Assembly (NCBI RefSeq): GCF_017592475.1
Contig: NZ_JAGFNP010000011.1
Coordinates: 29,445 to 93,444, forward strand
DNA length: 64,000 nucleotides
Source of the DNA: Glycomyces niveus
Lineage (GTDB): Bacteria > Actinomycetota > Actinomycetes > Mycobacteriales > Micromonosporaceae
Reading direction: 5' to 3'
The position numbers were made by a program, and so were the translations under genes. Every line of letters starts with the position of its first letter. The stretch's first letter is position 1. This document shows positions 16,640 through 25,403 of this stretch, one piece after another. Under the pieces are notes generated by a model that was not told the origin of the DNA, ran no database searches, and worked only from the letters and a program-made list of their open reading frames with translations.

Positions 16640-17219
16640 CGAGGTCGCGGATGTCGGCGTCGAAGCGGTTGGGGGCGTTGAGGTGGGGGAAGGCGCCGTC
16701 CGTCTCGTACGTCGTGCAGGCCGCCTCGGGGATGCGCTCCTTCAGCCAGGTCTCGTACCCGGCGCTGGGCAGGGAGGCGAAGACCGCCAGGTAGCGGCAT
16801 TTCGGGCGGCGGGGGCCGTCGACGATCTCCTGCCGCGCTTGTTCGCGGTCGGGGTCGGGCAGTGGCTCGTCAAGGCGCGCTTCGATGTTGACCACGGCGT
16901 GGGCCACGTAGCGGGCCGCGAAGAGCGTCGCCACGAGGGCCGCGGTGCCGTGGCCGACCACGATCGGAGCGCGTGTGCCCATGGCCGCGACGTATTCGGC
17001 GAGGGTTTCGGCCTGGTCGCCGATCGGCCGGTGTTCGGGGAGGTCGAGGACGGCGACGGCGTGTTCGCTCGCGAGGCGGGCGGCCACCGGCCACCAGGCC
17101 GAGCGGTCGGCGCCGGTCTCGCTGAGCAGCAGGACGGGGCGGCCGTCGGCGCCCCAGCGGTCGCCGTCGCGTTCGCGGTCGGGGTCTTGGAGGAGGTCTT
17201 CGAATCGCAGGGCAGGCAT
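16632..17219 (-). CDS. Alpha/beta-hydrolase-fold protein lacking the nucleophile
   Basis: This 195-residue protein follows the alpha/beta hydrolase pattern: RPVLLLSETGADRSAWWPVAARLA for the first strands and oxyanion region, and AVAVLDLPEHRPIGD. The nucleophile elbow, normally G-x-S-x-G, reads VVGHGTAALVA, so glycine replaces the catalytic serine. A histidine is present near the C-terminus (FPHLNAP). It is also short for the family and lacks a clear lid. It is therefore probably not a hydrolase and may bind a ligand or partner. ATG 17219 has AGGAG upstream. Confidence 0.65.
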   Translation of the reverse strand: MPALRFEDLLQDPDRERDGDRWGADGRPVLLLSETGADRSAWWPVAARLASEHAVAVLDLPEHRPIGDQAETLAEYVAAMGTRAPIVVGHGTAALVATLFAARYVAHAVVNIEARLDEPLPDPDREQARQEIVDGPRRPKCRYLAVFASLPSAGYETWLKERIPEAACTTYETDGAFPHLNAPNRFDADIRDLAA

Positions 17220-17301
17220 TGCGTGGCTCCTGTCGGATGGTCGCTGGACGTCGGCCGGGCAGGGCAAGGCGGCACCGCGGTCGCGGTGCGCGGCGGGGGG
17301 A

Positions 17302-17991
17302 TTACGCCAGTGCGGGCGGGGAGCGACCGGCGCAGATGCCGGCGAAGTCGGCCGGACGGAACGACTCGGTCCGTTCGGCGAACGTCGAGTGGCATTGCGG
17401 CGCTTGAGGGTCGGACCGGTCGACGAGGCGCGACACGCCTTGGACCCTGGTCAGACAGTAGCGCCACAGCAGCGAGGTGCCGGTGCCGATCGCCGCGTAC
17501 ACGGCGAGGCCGATGAGGAGCACCGTGAACGGCGGCACCGGGTGGTCGCCGGCGACCATGCGCTCGGTCATGTCGGTCGCGAGGAACGCGCCGACCGAGA
17601 CGAGGGCCGAGAGGCGGGTGGTGCGCTTGCGGTCCGGCCCGCCCGGTCGGCCGGCGGCCGGGGCTGCCAGCAGTGCGAGGAGCGAGCCCAGTGCGAGGCA
17701 CCCGGCGAAGAGCGCCGCCTCGCCCGCGTGGCGGTCGAGGTGCCACGGGGCAGCGCCGCCGTGGCTGTGCTGCAGTAGCCACGCGGAGATGCCATGGGCC
17801 GCAATCCATCCGAGCAGGCCGAAGGCCAGTGCGGAGCCCGTCGTCAGGAGTCCCGCCACGGGAGGGCGGTTTCCGTTGCGACGCTGCTGCGTCCGGATGG
17901 CGGCCTCCTCGGTGTGGTCAGGTACCGGTGTGACGCGCTGAGTGTACGAGTCGATGTGAGGCAATTTCAACGAGGGTCCGATTCGTTCCAT
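17302..17991 (-). CDS. Four-segment membrane protein of unknown function
   Basis: This protein of about 229 residues has four membrane segments: AGLLTTGSALAFGLLGWIA, AALFAGCLALGSLLALLAAP, LSALVSVGAFLATDM and FTVLLIGLAVYAAIGTGTSLLW. A histidine-rich stretch lies between the first two (HSHGGAAPWHLDRHAGE). The last 45 residues are hydrophilic. No family was recognised. The start is uncertain: ATG 17991 was chosen, but a GTG at 18054 is in frame and neither has a strong ribosome site. It lies 82 bases upstream of the hydrolase-like gene on the same strand and may share its transcript. Confidence 0.6.
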   Translation of the reverse strand: MERIGPSLKLPHIDSYTQRVTPVPDHTEEAAIRTQQRRNGNRPPVAGLLTTGSALAFGLLGWIAAHGISAWLLQHSHGGAAPWHLDRHAGEAALFAGCLALGSLLALLAAPAAGRPGGPDRKRTTRLSALVSVGAFLATDMTERMVAGDHPVPPFTVLLIGLAVYAAIGTGTSLLWRYCLTRVQGVSRLVDRSDPQAPQCHSTFAERTESFRPADFAGICAGRSPPALA

Positions 17992-18098
17992 TTTCAGGAG
18001 TGCGACCTTCGTCTCTTCCGGACTCGCGCGCGGTCGAAATCCGCTGTTAGGCACCCGTTCGAGGGGTTAATCGATTGCCGCCTGTCGGACCCTCCCTT

Positions 18099-18104
18099 TA
18101 CGCT
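18099..18104 (+). promoter_or_regulatory. Leaderless -10 box, TACGCT, of the ABC exporter operon
   Basis: TACGCT is followed by 6 bases and GTG at 18111. TTGCCG at 18075-18080, 18 bases upstream, is a possible -35. The hexamer and spacing match the promoter at 5185. Confidence 0.7.
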
Positions 18105-18110
18105 CGGCTA

Positions 18111-19865
18111 GTGAGGTTCCTCCGCGCCCCCGAGCTGCCCTTGGACGACCCGTTGCTCCCCGAAGGGACACGGGGCGATCCGGCGTCCGCCGCGAACGCC
18201 GCGCCGCCGCCGGGCACGCCCTGGCGGCTCCTCGTATGGCTGGCCGTGCGGCGCAAGGGCCTCATGGCCGCCGCGCTCGTCACCTCCGGCATCGCGCTCG
18301 GCTCCCTCCCGGTGCTGCCGTTCTTCCTCACCGGCGCCGTCGACCACGGCCTGCGCGAACGCGACTGGGGCGCGCTCTCGTTCTGGGCGTTCGGCATGGT
18401 CCTCGCCGGGTTCGTCACGGCCGGGATGATCGTCTGGTCGCACCGCCTCACCGTGTACTGGCGCGCGGACGCCTCCTACCGGGTCCTGCAGCTCGCCACC
18501 CGCAAGGTCAACCGCCTCGGCGACGACCTGCGCAAGAAGCTCACCACCGGCGAGGTCGTGAGCGTCGGCGCCACCGACATCAACCGGATCTCGTGGGCCG
18601 TCGACTCCCTCGCCCCCACCGCGGGCTGCCTCATCGGCCTCATCGCCGTCGGCGTGCTCCTGTTCAACACCTCGGTCGCCTTGGGCGCCACCATCTTCAT
18701 CGGCGTGTTCATCGTCGGCCTCATCACCGGCCCGCTGCTCACCCGCCTCCAGGACCGCCAGGAGCAGTACCGCGAACGCGTCGGCGACATCACCGAGCGC
18801 GCCTCCGACATCGTCTCCGGCCTGCGCGTCCTGCGCGGCATCGGCGGCGAGGCCCGCTTCAACGCCTCCTACCGGCGCGACTCGGACGCCCTGCGCTCGG
18901 CCGGGTACAAGGTCGCCGGGCCCACCGCCTGGCTCAACTCGCTCGGCGAGGGCACGCCCGCGATCCTCCTCGGCGTCGTCATCTGGATCGCCGGACGCCA
19001 GGTCGCCTCCGGGGAACTGACGCCGGGCCAGATGGTCGCCGCGTTCGGGTACACCGGCGCGTTGCTGCTGCCCGTGCACTGGCTCATCGGCTGCACCTAC
19101 CGCATCATCGAGGGCCGCGTCGCCGCCGGCAAGGTCTGCGAACTGCTCAACACCCCCGAGCGCGAAGCGCCCGCTGAGGTCACGCCCGGCCCGCGCGAAG
19201 GCGCCGAGCTGCACGACCCCGAGTCCGGCCTCACGGTCGCGGGCGGCGAGCTCCTCGCAGTCGCGTCCTCCGACTCCGAGCAGGTCGCCGCGATCTTCGA
19301 CCGCATCGGCGGGTTCACCGAGTCCGAAGCCCGCTTCGGCACCGTGCCCGTCGCGCAGCTCGACCGCGACGAGCTGCGCCGCCGCGTGCTCGTCGCGGAC
19401 CACGACGCGTACCTCTTCGCCGGCACCGTCGCCGCCGCCGTCGCCGCGCTGGACGGCCGCGACCGGGTGGAGGCAGCCATCGAGGCCGCCTCCGCGCACG
19501 ACGTCATCGAGGCCCTCCCCGACGGCCTCGACACCGAGCTCGACAACCAGGCCCGCACCCTCTCCGGCGGCCAGCGCCAGCGGCTGCGCCTCGCCCGCGC
19601 CATCGCCGCCGACCCCGAGGCCCTGCTCCTGCACGAGCCGACCTCCGCGGTCGACTCGCACACCGAGGCCCGCATCGTTGAGCGCCTCGCCGAGACCCGC
19701 GGCGGCCGCGCCACCGCCGTCGCCACCACCTCGCCGCTGTGGCTCGGCCGCGCCGACAAGGTCGCGTTCCTCCAGGGCGGCAAGGTCATCGCCCACGGCA
19801 CGCACCGCGAGCTCATCGCCGCGCACGCCGACTACCGCGCACTCGTCACCCGAGGAGAGTCATGA
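18111..19865 (+). CDS. ABC exporter half-transporter with degenerate ATPase domain
   Basis: This 584-residue protein is an ABC exporter half (six membrane segments, then one nucleotide-binding domain). The signature L484-SGGQ is intact, but the P-loop is gone: the expected GPSGSGKST region reads ASSDSEQVA near residues 384-392. The Walker B aspartate is H508 (LLLHEPTSAVD), the Q-loop glutamine is missing (LVADHDAYLF), and the H-loop histidine is serine (ATTSPL). It cannot form a complete ATP site alone, but it can supply the signature motif to its partner. The GTG start at 18111 is set by a -10 box 6 bases away. It overlaps the partner gene by 4 bases. The cargo is unknown. Confidence 0.9.
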   Translation: MRFLRAPELPLDDPLLPEGTRGDPASAANAAPPPGTPWRLLVWLAVRRKGLMAAALVTSGIALGSLPVLPFFLTGAVDHGLRERDWGALSFWAFGMVLAGFVTAGMIVWSHRLTVYWRADASYRVLQLATRKVNRLGDDLRKKLTTGEVVSVGATDINRISWAVDSLAPTAGCLIGLIAVGVLLFNTSVALGATIFIGVFIVGLITGPLLTRLQDRQEQYRERVGDITERASDIVSGLRVLRGIGGEARFNASYRRDSDALRSAGYKVAGPTAWLNSLGEGTPAILLGVVIWIAGRQVASGELTPGQMVAAFGYTGALLLPVHWLIGCTYRIIEGRVAAGKVCELLNTPEREAPAEVTPGPREGAELHDPESGLTVAGGELLAVASSDSEQVAAIFDRIGGFTESEARFGTVPVAQLDRDELRRRVLVADHDAYLFAGTVAAAVAALDGRDRVEAAIEAASAHDVIEALPDGLDTELDNQARTLSGGQRQRLRLARAIAADPEALLLHEPTSAVDSHTEARIVERLAETRGGRATAVATTSPLWLGRADKVAFLQGGKVIAHGTHRELIAAHADYRALVTRGES

Positions 19866-21676
19866 CGGCCGACAAGAGGACGAACCAGCTGCCGATCGCC
19901 GACACCCGGACGGTCCGCCGCGCGTTCTTCCGGCTCCTCGCCTCCGAGAAGCGCCGCGCGACCGCCGCCGTGGGGCTGCACCTGGTGGCCGCGGTGGCCG
20001 CCGCCGTCGCCCCGATCCTCTTGGGGGACATGCTCGACGAGCTCGCCGCGGGCTCCGGGGCCGCCGAGGTCGACCGGCTCGCGCTCGGCATCGTCGCCTC
20101 GATCGTGGCGGTCGTGGGCTTCACCTGGGCCGGCACGTACGTGTCCTACCGCCTCGGCGAGCGTCTCTCGGCCCGCATGCGCGTCCAGTTCGTCGAGCGC
20201 GCCCTGCGCCTGCCGATGCCCGTCGTCGAGCAGGCCGGCTCCGGCGACCTCATGACCCGCTCCTCTGCGGACGTGCCCGAGGCCGGGGTCCTGTTCCGCG
20301 ACGGCCTCCCGCAGGTCACCGTCTCGATCCTCAAGGTCCTGGTCTTCTTCGGCGCCATGCTCATCGCCAGCCCGCTGCTCGGCCTGTGCATGCTCGTCGT
20401 GGTCCCGCCGCTGTTCATCGGCACCCGCTGGTACCTCAAGCGCGGCCGCAACGGCTACCTCGCCGAGCGCGAGGCCGAGTCCACGATCGGCGACACCATC
20501 GGCGCGTCCGCCGACGGCGCCCGCACCACCGAGGCCTACCGGCTCGGCGCGCAGCGCGACGCCGCCGGCGACGCGACGGTCGCCAAGCACTGGAAGGCCG
20601 CCCGCTACACGCTGTTCCTGCGCAGCGTCTACTTCCCGTTCCTCGACGGCGCGTACGCCATGCCGACCGCGGCCGTGCTGCTCGTGGGCGGCGCGTTCTA
20701 CTTCAACGGCGAGGTCACCCTCGGCACCGTCGCCTCCTGCGCGGTCCTCACCCGCCAGATCATGTTCCCGATCGACCACATCCTCATGTGGGTCGAGAAG
20801 GTGCAGCGCGGCTTCGCCGCCATGTCCCGCATCGAGGGCGTCGCCGAGGCCGAGGACGCCGAAGCGAACGCCACCGCCGAGCGGCCCGCGGACGGCACGG
20901 TCGACCTCACCGGGGTCCGCTACGCCTACCCGACCAGTCCGCGCGACGTGCTCCACGGCGTCACCCTCAGCGTCCCGGCCGGCCAGCGCCTCGCCGTCGT
21001 CGGCCCCTCCGGCGCGGGCAAGTCCACGCTCGCGCGCCTCATCTCCGGCTCCGACGTGCCCCGCGAGGGCCGCGCCGCGATCGGCGGCGTCGACGTCGCC
21101 GCGCTCCCGCTCGACGAGCGCCGCAAGCGCGTCACCCTCGTCACCCAGGAGCACCACGTCTTCACGGCCTCCTTGCGCGACAACCTGATCCTCGCCAAGG
21201 CCGAGGCCACCGACCAGGAGCTCGACGACGCCCTCGCCGCGGTCGGCGCGGACTGGGCGTTCGACCTGCCCGAGGGGCTCGACACGCCGCTGGGCGGCAA
21301 GAACCGGGAGCTGGACGCGGCGAGCGCGCAGCAGATCGCGCTGGCGCGGATCATCCTCGCCGACCCCGATGTGGTGATCCTCGACGAGGCCACCGCGATG
21401 CTCGACCCGCGCGCGGCCCGCGACACCGAGCGCGCCCTGGCGGCGGTCCTCGAGGGCCGCACCGTGATCGCGATCGCGCACCGGCTGCACACCGCGCACG
21501 ACGCCGACCGCATCGCGGTGGTCGAAGACGGACGGGTCGCCGAATTGGGGAGTCATGACGAGTTGATCGCGCTCGACGGGCATTACGCTGCCCTTTGGCG
21601 TGCCTGGCACGGCGATGTCGAGGAAGCCGAGAATGATCAAGCGAGCGCATTCGCGTCTAGTGGGAATGCGTTGTAG
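19862..21676 (+). CDS. ABC exporter half-transporter, partner with intact P-loop
   Basis: This 604-residue ABC exporter half has the P-loop GPSGAGKST (381-389), Walker B VILDEATAMLD, the Q-loop (VTQEHHVF) and the H-loop (AIAHRL) all intact. The signature motif that should read LSGGQ is LDAASAQQ at 484-491. The loss is complementary to the preceding gene: together they can build one composite ATP site (P-loop from this subunit, LSGGQ from the other) and one fully dead site. Translation is coupled by an ATGA overlap. A bidirectional hairpin follows at 21691-21718. A membrane heterodimer exporting a small molecule, lipid or peptide is likely. Confidence 0.92.
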   Translation: MTADKRTNQLPIADTRTVRRAFFRLLASEKRRATAAVGLHLVAAVAAAVAPILLGDMLDELAAGSGAAEVDRLALGIVASIVAVVGFTWAGTYVSYRLGERLSARMRVQFVERALRLPMPVVEQAGSGDLMTRSSADVPEAGVLFRDGLPQVTVSILKVLVFFGAMLIASPLLGLCMLVVVPPLFIGTRWYLKRGRNGYLAEREAESTIGDTIGASADGARTTEAYRLGAQRDAAGDATVAKHWKAARYTLFLRSVYFPFLDGAYAMPTAAVLLVGGAFYFNGEVTLGTVASCAVLTRQIMFPIDHILMWVEKVQRGFAAMSRIEGVAEAEDAEANATAERPADGTVDLTGVRYAYPTSPRDVLHGVTLSVPAGQRLAVVGPSGAGKSTLARLISGSDVPREGRAAIGGVDVAALPLDERRKRVTLVTQEHHVFTASLRDNLILAKAEATDQELDDALAAVGADWAFDLPEGLDTPLGGKNRELDAASAQQIALARIILADPDVVILDEATAMLDPRAARDTERALAAVLEGRTVIAIAHRLHTAHDADRIAVVEDGRVAELGSHDELIALDGHYAALWRAWHGDVEEAENDQASAFASSGNAL

Positions 21677-21690
21677 CCCATGCAAAGAAC

Positions 21691-21718
21691 CAGGCCCCGG
21701 GCCTAAGCCCGGGGCCTG
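21691..21718 (+). terminator. Intrinsic terminator after the ABC exporter
   Basis: A 12-bp perfect stem CAGGCCCCGGGC / GCCCGGGGCCTG has the 4-base loop CTAA. Confidence 0.8.
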
Positions 21719-22029
21719 TACTGGCTCGAGAACACCACCACAAGTCGGAACACCCACCGACTCGTTCTTAGCAAGGAAACAGAAAGGAAACCAGGAAACC
21801 CGTTCCGAACCAGTGACGAAAGAGTATCACGTCACATGTCCAGTGGCTAGGGGGTCGTATCCAGGTCACTCGATCCGTGTCGATCGATTTTCGCGATCCG
21901 TGCGTCACACCCCGCCGCGCCCCGGTCCGCGAGTCCCACACTGGGCGGTGCCCGCCTCTGGCGCCGACCGCGCACGGCCTAGACTCGACTGGTCTTCCCG
22001 CAGCTAGTAACCGTTAGGAAACACCTGTC
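21719..22029. other. Intergenic region upstream of gatC
   Basis: No gene was found in these 311 bases. The part from 21775 to 21805 is unusually A-rich for this genome (AAGGAAACAGAAAGGAAACC). CGATCCGTG occurs twice, at 21871-21879 and 21894-21902, 23 bases apart. A small hairpin GTCGG / CCGAC lies near 21745-21762. TAGACT at 21980-21985 is the likely -10 for gatC. Confidence 0.4.
21980..21985 (+). promoter_or_regulatory. Likely -10 box, TAGACT, of the gatCAB operon
   Basis: TAGACT lies 44 bases before the gatC start and would give a transcript with a leader of about 38 bases. No good -35 is evident. Confidence 0.5.
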
Positions 22030-22329
22030 GTGAGTACGATTTCACGCGAGGAAGTCGCGCACCTGGCGCGGCTGGCCCGCCTCGAAGTCACCGATGACGA
22101 GCTCGACGCCTTCGCCGGCCAGCTCGACGTCATCCTCGAATCGATGAAGACGCTCGCCGAGGTGAACACGGACGGCGTCCAGCCGACCTCGCACGCGGTG
22201 CCGCTCGTGAACGTCTTCCGGGAAGACCAGCCCCAGCCGTCCCTGCCCCGCGACGCCGTGCTCGCCGGCGGCCCCGACACCGCCGAGGACCGCTTCCGCG
22301 TCCCGCGCATCCTGGACGAGGAGGCCTAG
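22030..22329 (+). CDS. gatC: Asp-tRNA(Asn)/Glu-tRNA(Gln) amidotransferase subunit C
   Basis: This 99-residue subunit holds the A and B subunits of the transamidosome together. It matches the family along its whole length (ISREEVAHLARLARLEVTDDEL, LDVILESMKTLAEVNTDGV, and the C-terminal FRVPRILDEEA). GatCAB converts Glu-tRNA(Gln), and in many bacteria Asp-tRNA(Asn), to the amidated form. GTG 22030 has AGGA about 10 bases upstream. It is the first gene of gatCAB, with 3 bases between it and gatA. Confidence 0.97.
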   Translation: MSTISREEVAHLARLARLEVTDDELDAFAGQLDVILESMKTLAEVNTDGVQPTSHAVPLVNVFREDQPQPSLPRDAVLAGGPDTAEDRFRVPRILDEEA

Positions 22330-22332
22330 CCC

Positions 22333-23865
22333 GTGAGCCGCATCATCGACAAGACCGCCGCCGAGCTGGCCGCGGACATCCGCGAGGGCCGCCTCACCTC
22401 CGTCGAGGTCACCACCGCGTTCCTCGACCGCATCGCCGCCGTCGACGTCACCATCAAGGCGTTCCTCCACGTCGACCGCGACGGCGCGCTCGCCACCGCG
22501 GCCGAGGTCGACGCCGCCGTCGCCGCCGGCCAGGAGCTCGGCCCGCTCGCCGGCGTGCCCGTAGCCGTCAAGGACGTCGTGGTCACCAAGGGCCTGCCGA
22601 CCACCGCCGCCTCGAAGATCCTCGAAGGCTGGATCCCGCCCTACGACGCGACGATCACCGAGCGCATCAAGGCCGCGAAGATGCCGATCCTCGGCAAGAC
22701 GAACATGGACGAGTTCGCCATGGGCTCCTCCACCGAGTACTCGGCGTTCGGCAAGACGCTGAACCCGTGGGACACGGGGCGCATCCCCGGCGGCTCCGGC
22801 GGCGGCTCGGCCGCGGCCGTCGCCGCGAAGATGGCCCCGCTCGCGATCGGCACCGACACCGGCGGCTCGATCCGCCAGCCCGGCGCCGTCACCGGCACCT
22901 TCGGCGCCAAGCCCACCTACGGGTCCAACTCCCGCTTCGGGCTCATCGCCTTCTCGTCCTCGCTCGACACCCCGGGTCCCGTGGCGCGCAACGCTCTCGA
23001 CGCGGCGCTGCTCCACGAGGTCATCTCCGGGTACGACCCCCGCGACTCCACCGCGATCGACGCGCCCGTCCCGCCGGTCGTCGCCGCCGCCAAGGCCGGC
23101 GCGAACGGCGACCTCTCGGGCCTCAAGCTCGGCGTCGTCAAGGAGTTCGCCGAGGGCGCCGACGCCGCCGAGCCCGGCGTCATCGCCGCCTACGAGGCCG
23201 GCGTCGAGCAGCTCGTGAAGCTCGGGGCAGAGATCGTCGAGGTCTCCTGCCCGTCCTTCTCCTACGCGCTGCCCACCTACTACCTCATCGCCCCGTCCGA
23301 GGCCTCCTCCAACCTGGCCCGCTACGACGGCGTCCGGTACGGTCTGCGCGCCGGCGACGACGGGCAGCACTCGCTCGAAGAGGTCATGAGCCTCACCCGC
23401 GAGGCCGGGTTCGGCCCGGAGGTCAAGCGCCGCATCATCCTCGGCACCTACGCGCTCAGCGCCGGGTACGTGGACGCGTTCTACGGCAAGGCCCAGCTCG
23501 TGCGCACCCTCATCAAGCAGGACTTCGAGAAGGCCTTCGAGCAGGTCGACGCCATCATCAGCCCGACCACGCCGTTCATCGCCTTCAAGTTCGGCGAGCG
23601 CACCGGCGACCCGTACCAGATGTACCTCGCCGACCTCTACACGATCCCGACCAACCTCTACGGCGGCCCCGGCGTCTCCGTGCCGGTCGGCCTCTCCGAG
23701 GGCATGCCCGTGGGCCTGCAGGTCATGGGCCCGGTCATGGGCGACGACATCACCTACCGCGTCGCGGCCGCCCTGGAGTCCACCCAGGACACGCTGCTCG
23801 CCGACACCGCGCCCGAGATCTCAACAGATCTACGTTTCGCTGCGCTCAACGAGGATGGGAAGTAG
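22333..23865 (+). CDS. gatA: Asp-tRNA(Asn)/Glu-tRNA(Gln) amidotransferase subunit A
   Basis: This 510-residue amidase releases ammonia from glutamine and channels it to GatB. The amidase-signature catalytic triad is in place: the lysine in GVPVAVKDV, the cis-serine in GGSGGGSAAA and the nucleophile serine in GTDTGGSIRQPG. Length and order are standard. GTG 22333 follows the gatC stop by 3 bases. The C-terminus is LRFAALNEDGK, and gatB starts 5 bases after the stop. Confidence 0.98.
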   Translation: MSRIIDKTAAELAADIREGRLTSVEVTTAFLDRIAAVDVTIKAFLHVDRDGALATAAEVDAAVAAGQELGPLAGVPVAVKDVVVTKGLPTTAASKILEGWIPPYDATITERIKAAKMPILGKTNMDEFAMGSSTEYSAFGKTLNPWDTGRIPGGSGGGSAAAVAAKMAPLAIGTDTGGSIRQPGAVTGTFGAKPTYGSNSRFGLIAFSSSLDTPGPVARNALDAALLHEVISGYDPRDSTAIDAPVPPVVAAAKAGANGDLSGLKLGVVKEFAEGADAAEPGVIAAYEAGVEQLVKLGAEIVEVSCPSFSYALPTYYLIAPSEASSNLARYDGVRYGLRAGDDGQHSLEEVMSLTREAGFGPEVKRRIILGTYALSAGYVDAFYGKAQLVRTLIKQDFEKAFEQVDAIISPTTPFIAFKFGERTGDPYQMYLADLYTIPTNLYGGPGVSVPVGLSEGMPVGLQVMGPVMGDDITYRVAAALESTQDTLLADTAPEISTDLRFAALNEDGK

Positions 23866-23870
23866 CCGCG

Positions 23871-25358
23871 ATGACCAAGTTGAACGACTACGACAAGGCC
23901 GTCGAGACCTACGAGCCCGTCCTCGGCCTCGAGACCCACATCGAACTCGACACGAAGACCAAGATGTTCTGCGGCTGCTCGACCGCCTTCGGCGCCGAGC
24001 CCAACACGCAGACCTGCCCGGTGTGCCTGGCCCTGCCCGGCGCCCTCCCGGTCGCCAACAAGGCCGCCGTCGAGGCCACCATCAAGATCGGCCTGGCCCT
24101 CAACTGCCACATCGCCGAGTGGACCCGCTTCGCCCGGAAGAACTACTTCTACCCGGACATGCCGAAGAACTTCCAGACCAGCCAGTACGAGGAGCCGCTC
24201 TGCGAGAACGGCTACGTCGACGTGGTCGTGGACGGCAAGGACCACCGCATCGAGATCGAGCGCGTCCACCTCGAAGAGGACACCGGCAAGACCCTCCACG
24301 TCGGCGGCGCCACCGGCCGCATCCACGGCGCCACCGAGTCCCTCGTGGACTACAACCGCGCCGGCATCCCGCTCGTGGAGATCGTCACCAAGCCCGTCCC
24401 CGGCACCGGCGCCCTCGCCCCCGAGGTCGCCCGCGCCTACGTCGCCGAACTGCGCGACATCGTCCGCTCCCTCGGCGTCTCCGACGTCCGCATGGAGCAG
24501 GGGTCCCTGCGCTGCGACGTCAACCTCTCGCTGAACAAGCCCGGCGACGAGTGGGGCACCCGCACCGAGACCAAGAACGTCAACTCCCTGCGCTCGGTCG
24601 AACGCGCCGTCCGCTTCGAGGTGCGCCGCCAGTCCGCGCTCCTCGACGCGGGGGAGAAGATCATCCAGGAGACCCGCCACTTCCACGAAGGCGACGGCAC
24701 CACCAGCCCCGGCCGCTCCAAGGAAGAGGCCACCGACTACCGGTACTTCCCCGAGCCCGACCTGGCCGTCATGGAGCCGTCCCGCGAATGGGTCGAGGAG
24801 CTCCGCGCCTCCCTGCCCGAGCCCCCGCGCCAGCGCCGCGAGCGCCTCCAGGCCGCGTGGTCCTTGGGCGACAAGGAGATGCAGTCGGTCGTCAACGCCG
24901 ACGCGGTCGACCTCATCGAGGCCACCGTCGCCGCCGGCGCCACGCCGTCCGGCGCCGTCAAATGGTGGCTCGGCGAGCTCTCCCGCCGCGCCAACGAGTC
25001 CGGCGAGGAACTCGGCGCGCTGGCCATCACGCCCGCGCAGGTCGCCGAGCTCCAGGGCATGGTCGACGACGGGCGCCTCAACGACAAGCTGGCCCGCCAG
25101 GTCATCGACGGCGTGCTCGCCGGCGAGGGCTCCCCGGCGGACGTCGCCGCCGAGCGCGGGCTCGAGGTCGTCTCCGACACGGGCGCACTCGAAGCGGCCG
25201 TGGACGAGGCCATCGCCGCGAACCCGGCCGTCGCCGACAAGATCCGCGGGGGCACCCACGCCGCCGCCGGCGTGCTCATCGGCGCGGTCATGAAGGCCAC
25301 CAAGGGCCAGGCCGACGCGGGCACGGTGCGCCAGATCATCCTGGACAAGCTGAGCTAG
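23871..25358 (+). CDS. gatB: Asp-tRNA(Asn)/Glu-tRNA(Gln) amidotransferase subunit B
   Basis: This 495-residue subunit phosphorylates and amidates the misacylated tRNA. The N-terminal cradle domain begins with YEPVLGLETHIELDTKTKMFCGCS and holds four zinc-type cysteines (CGC and CPVC). It continues through the YPDMPKNFQTSQYEEPL segment and a C-terminal helical and YqeY-like tail (ADKIRGGTHAAAGVLIGAVMKATKGQAD). ATG 23871 has GGGAAG upstream. A strong terminator closes the operon. Confidence 0.98.
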   Translation: MTKLNDYDKAVETYEPVLGLETHIELDTKTKMFCGCSTAFGAEPNTQTCPVCLALPGALPVANKAAVEATIKIGLALNCHIAEWTRFARKNYFYPDMPKNFQTSQYEEPLCENGYVDVVVDGKDHRIEIERVHLEEDTGKTLHVGGATGRIHGATESLVDYNRAGIPLVEIVTKPVPGTGALAPEVARAYVAELRDIVRSLGVSDVRMEQGSLRCDVNLSLNKPGDEWGTRTETKNVNSLRSVERAVRFEVRRQSALLDAGEKIIQETRHFHEGDGTTSPGRSKEEATDYRYFPEPDLAVMEPSREWVEELRASLPEPPRQRRERLQAAWSLGDKEMQSVVNADAVDLIEATVAAGATPSGAVKWWLGELSRRANESGEELGALAITPAQVAELQGMVDDGRLNDKLARQVIDGVLAGEGSPADVAAERGLEVVSDTGALEAAVDEAIAANPAVADKIRGGTHAAAGVLIGAVMKATKGQADAGTVRQIILDKLS

Positions 25359-25371
25359 CGAGCGCTTCGAG

Positions 25372-25403
25372 GGGCCGGGCGGTGCGCACCGCCCGGCCCT
25401 TTT
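25372..25403 (+). terminator. Strong intrinsic terminator after gatB
   Basis: GGGCCGGGCGGT / ACCGCCCGGCCC form a 12-bp stem around GCGC, followed directly by TTTT. Confidence 0.92.

Noticed and set aside
21719..22029. A tRNA or structured ncRNA upstream of gatC
   Set aside because: No T-loop or acceptor-stem pattern and no extended stem were found; only short repeats are present.
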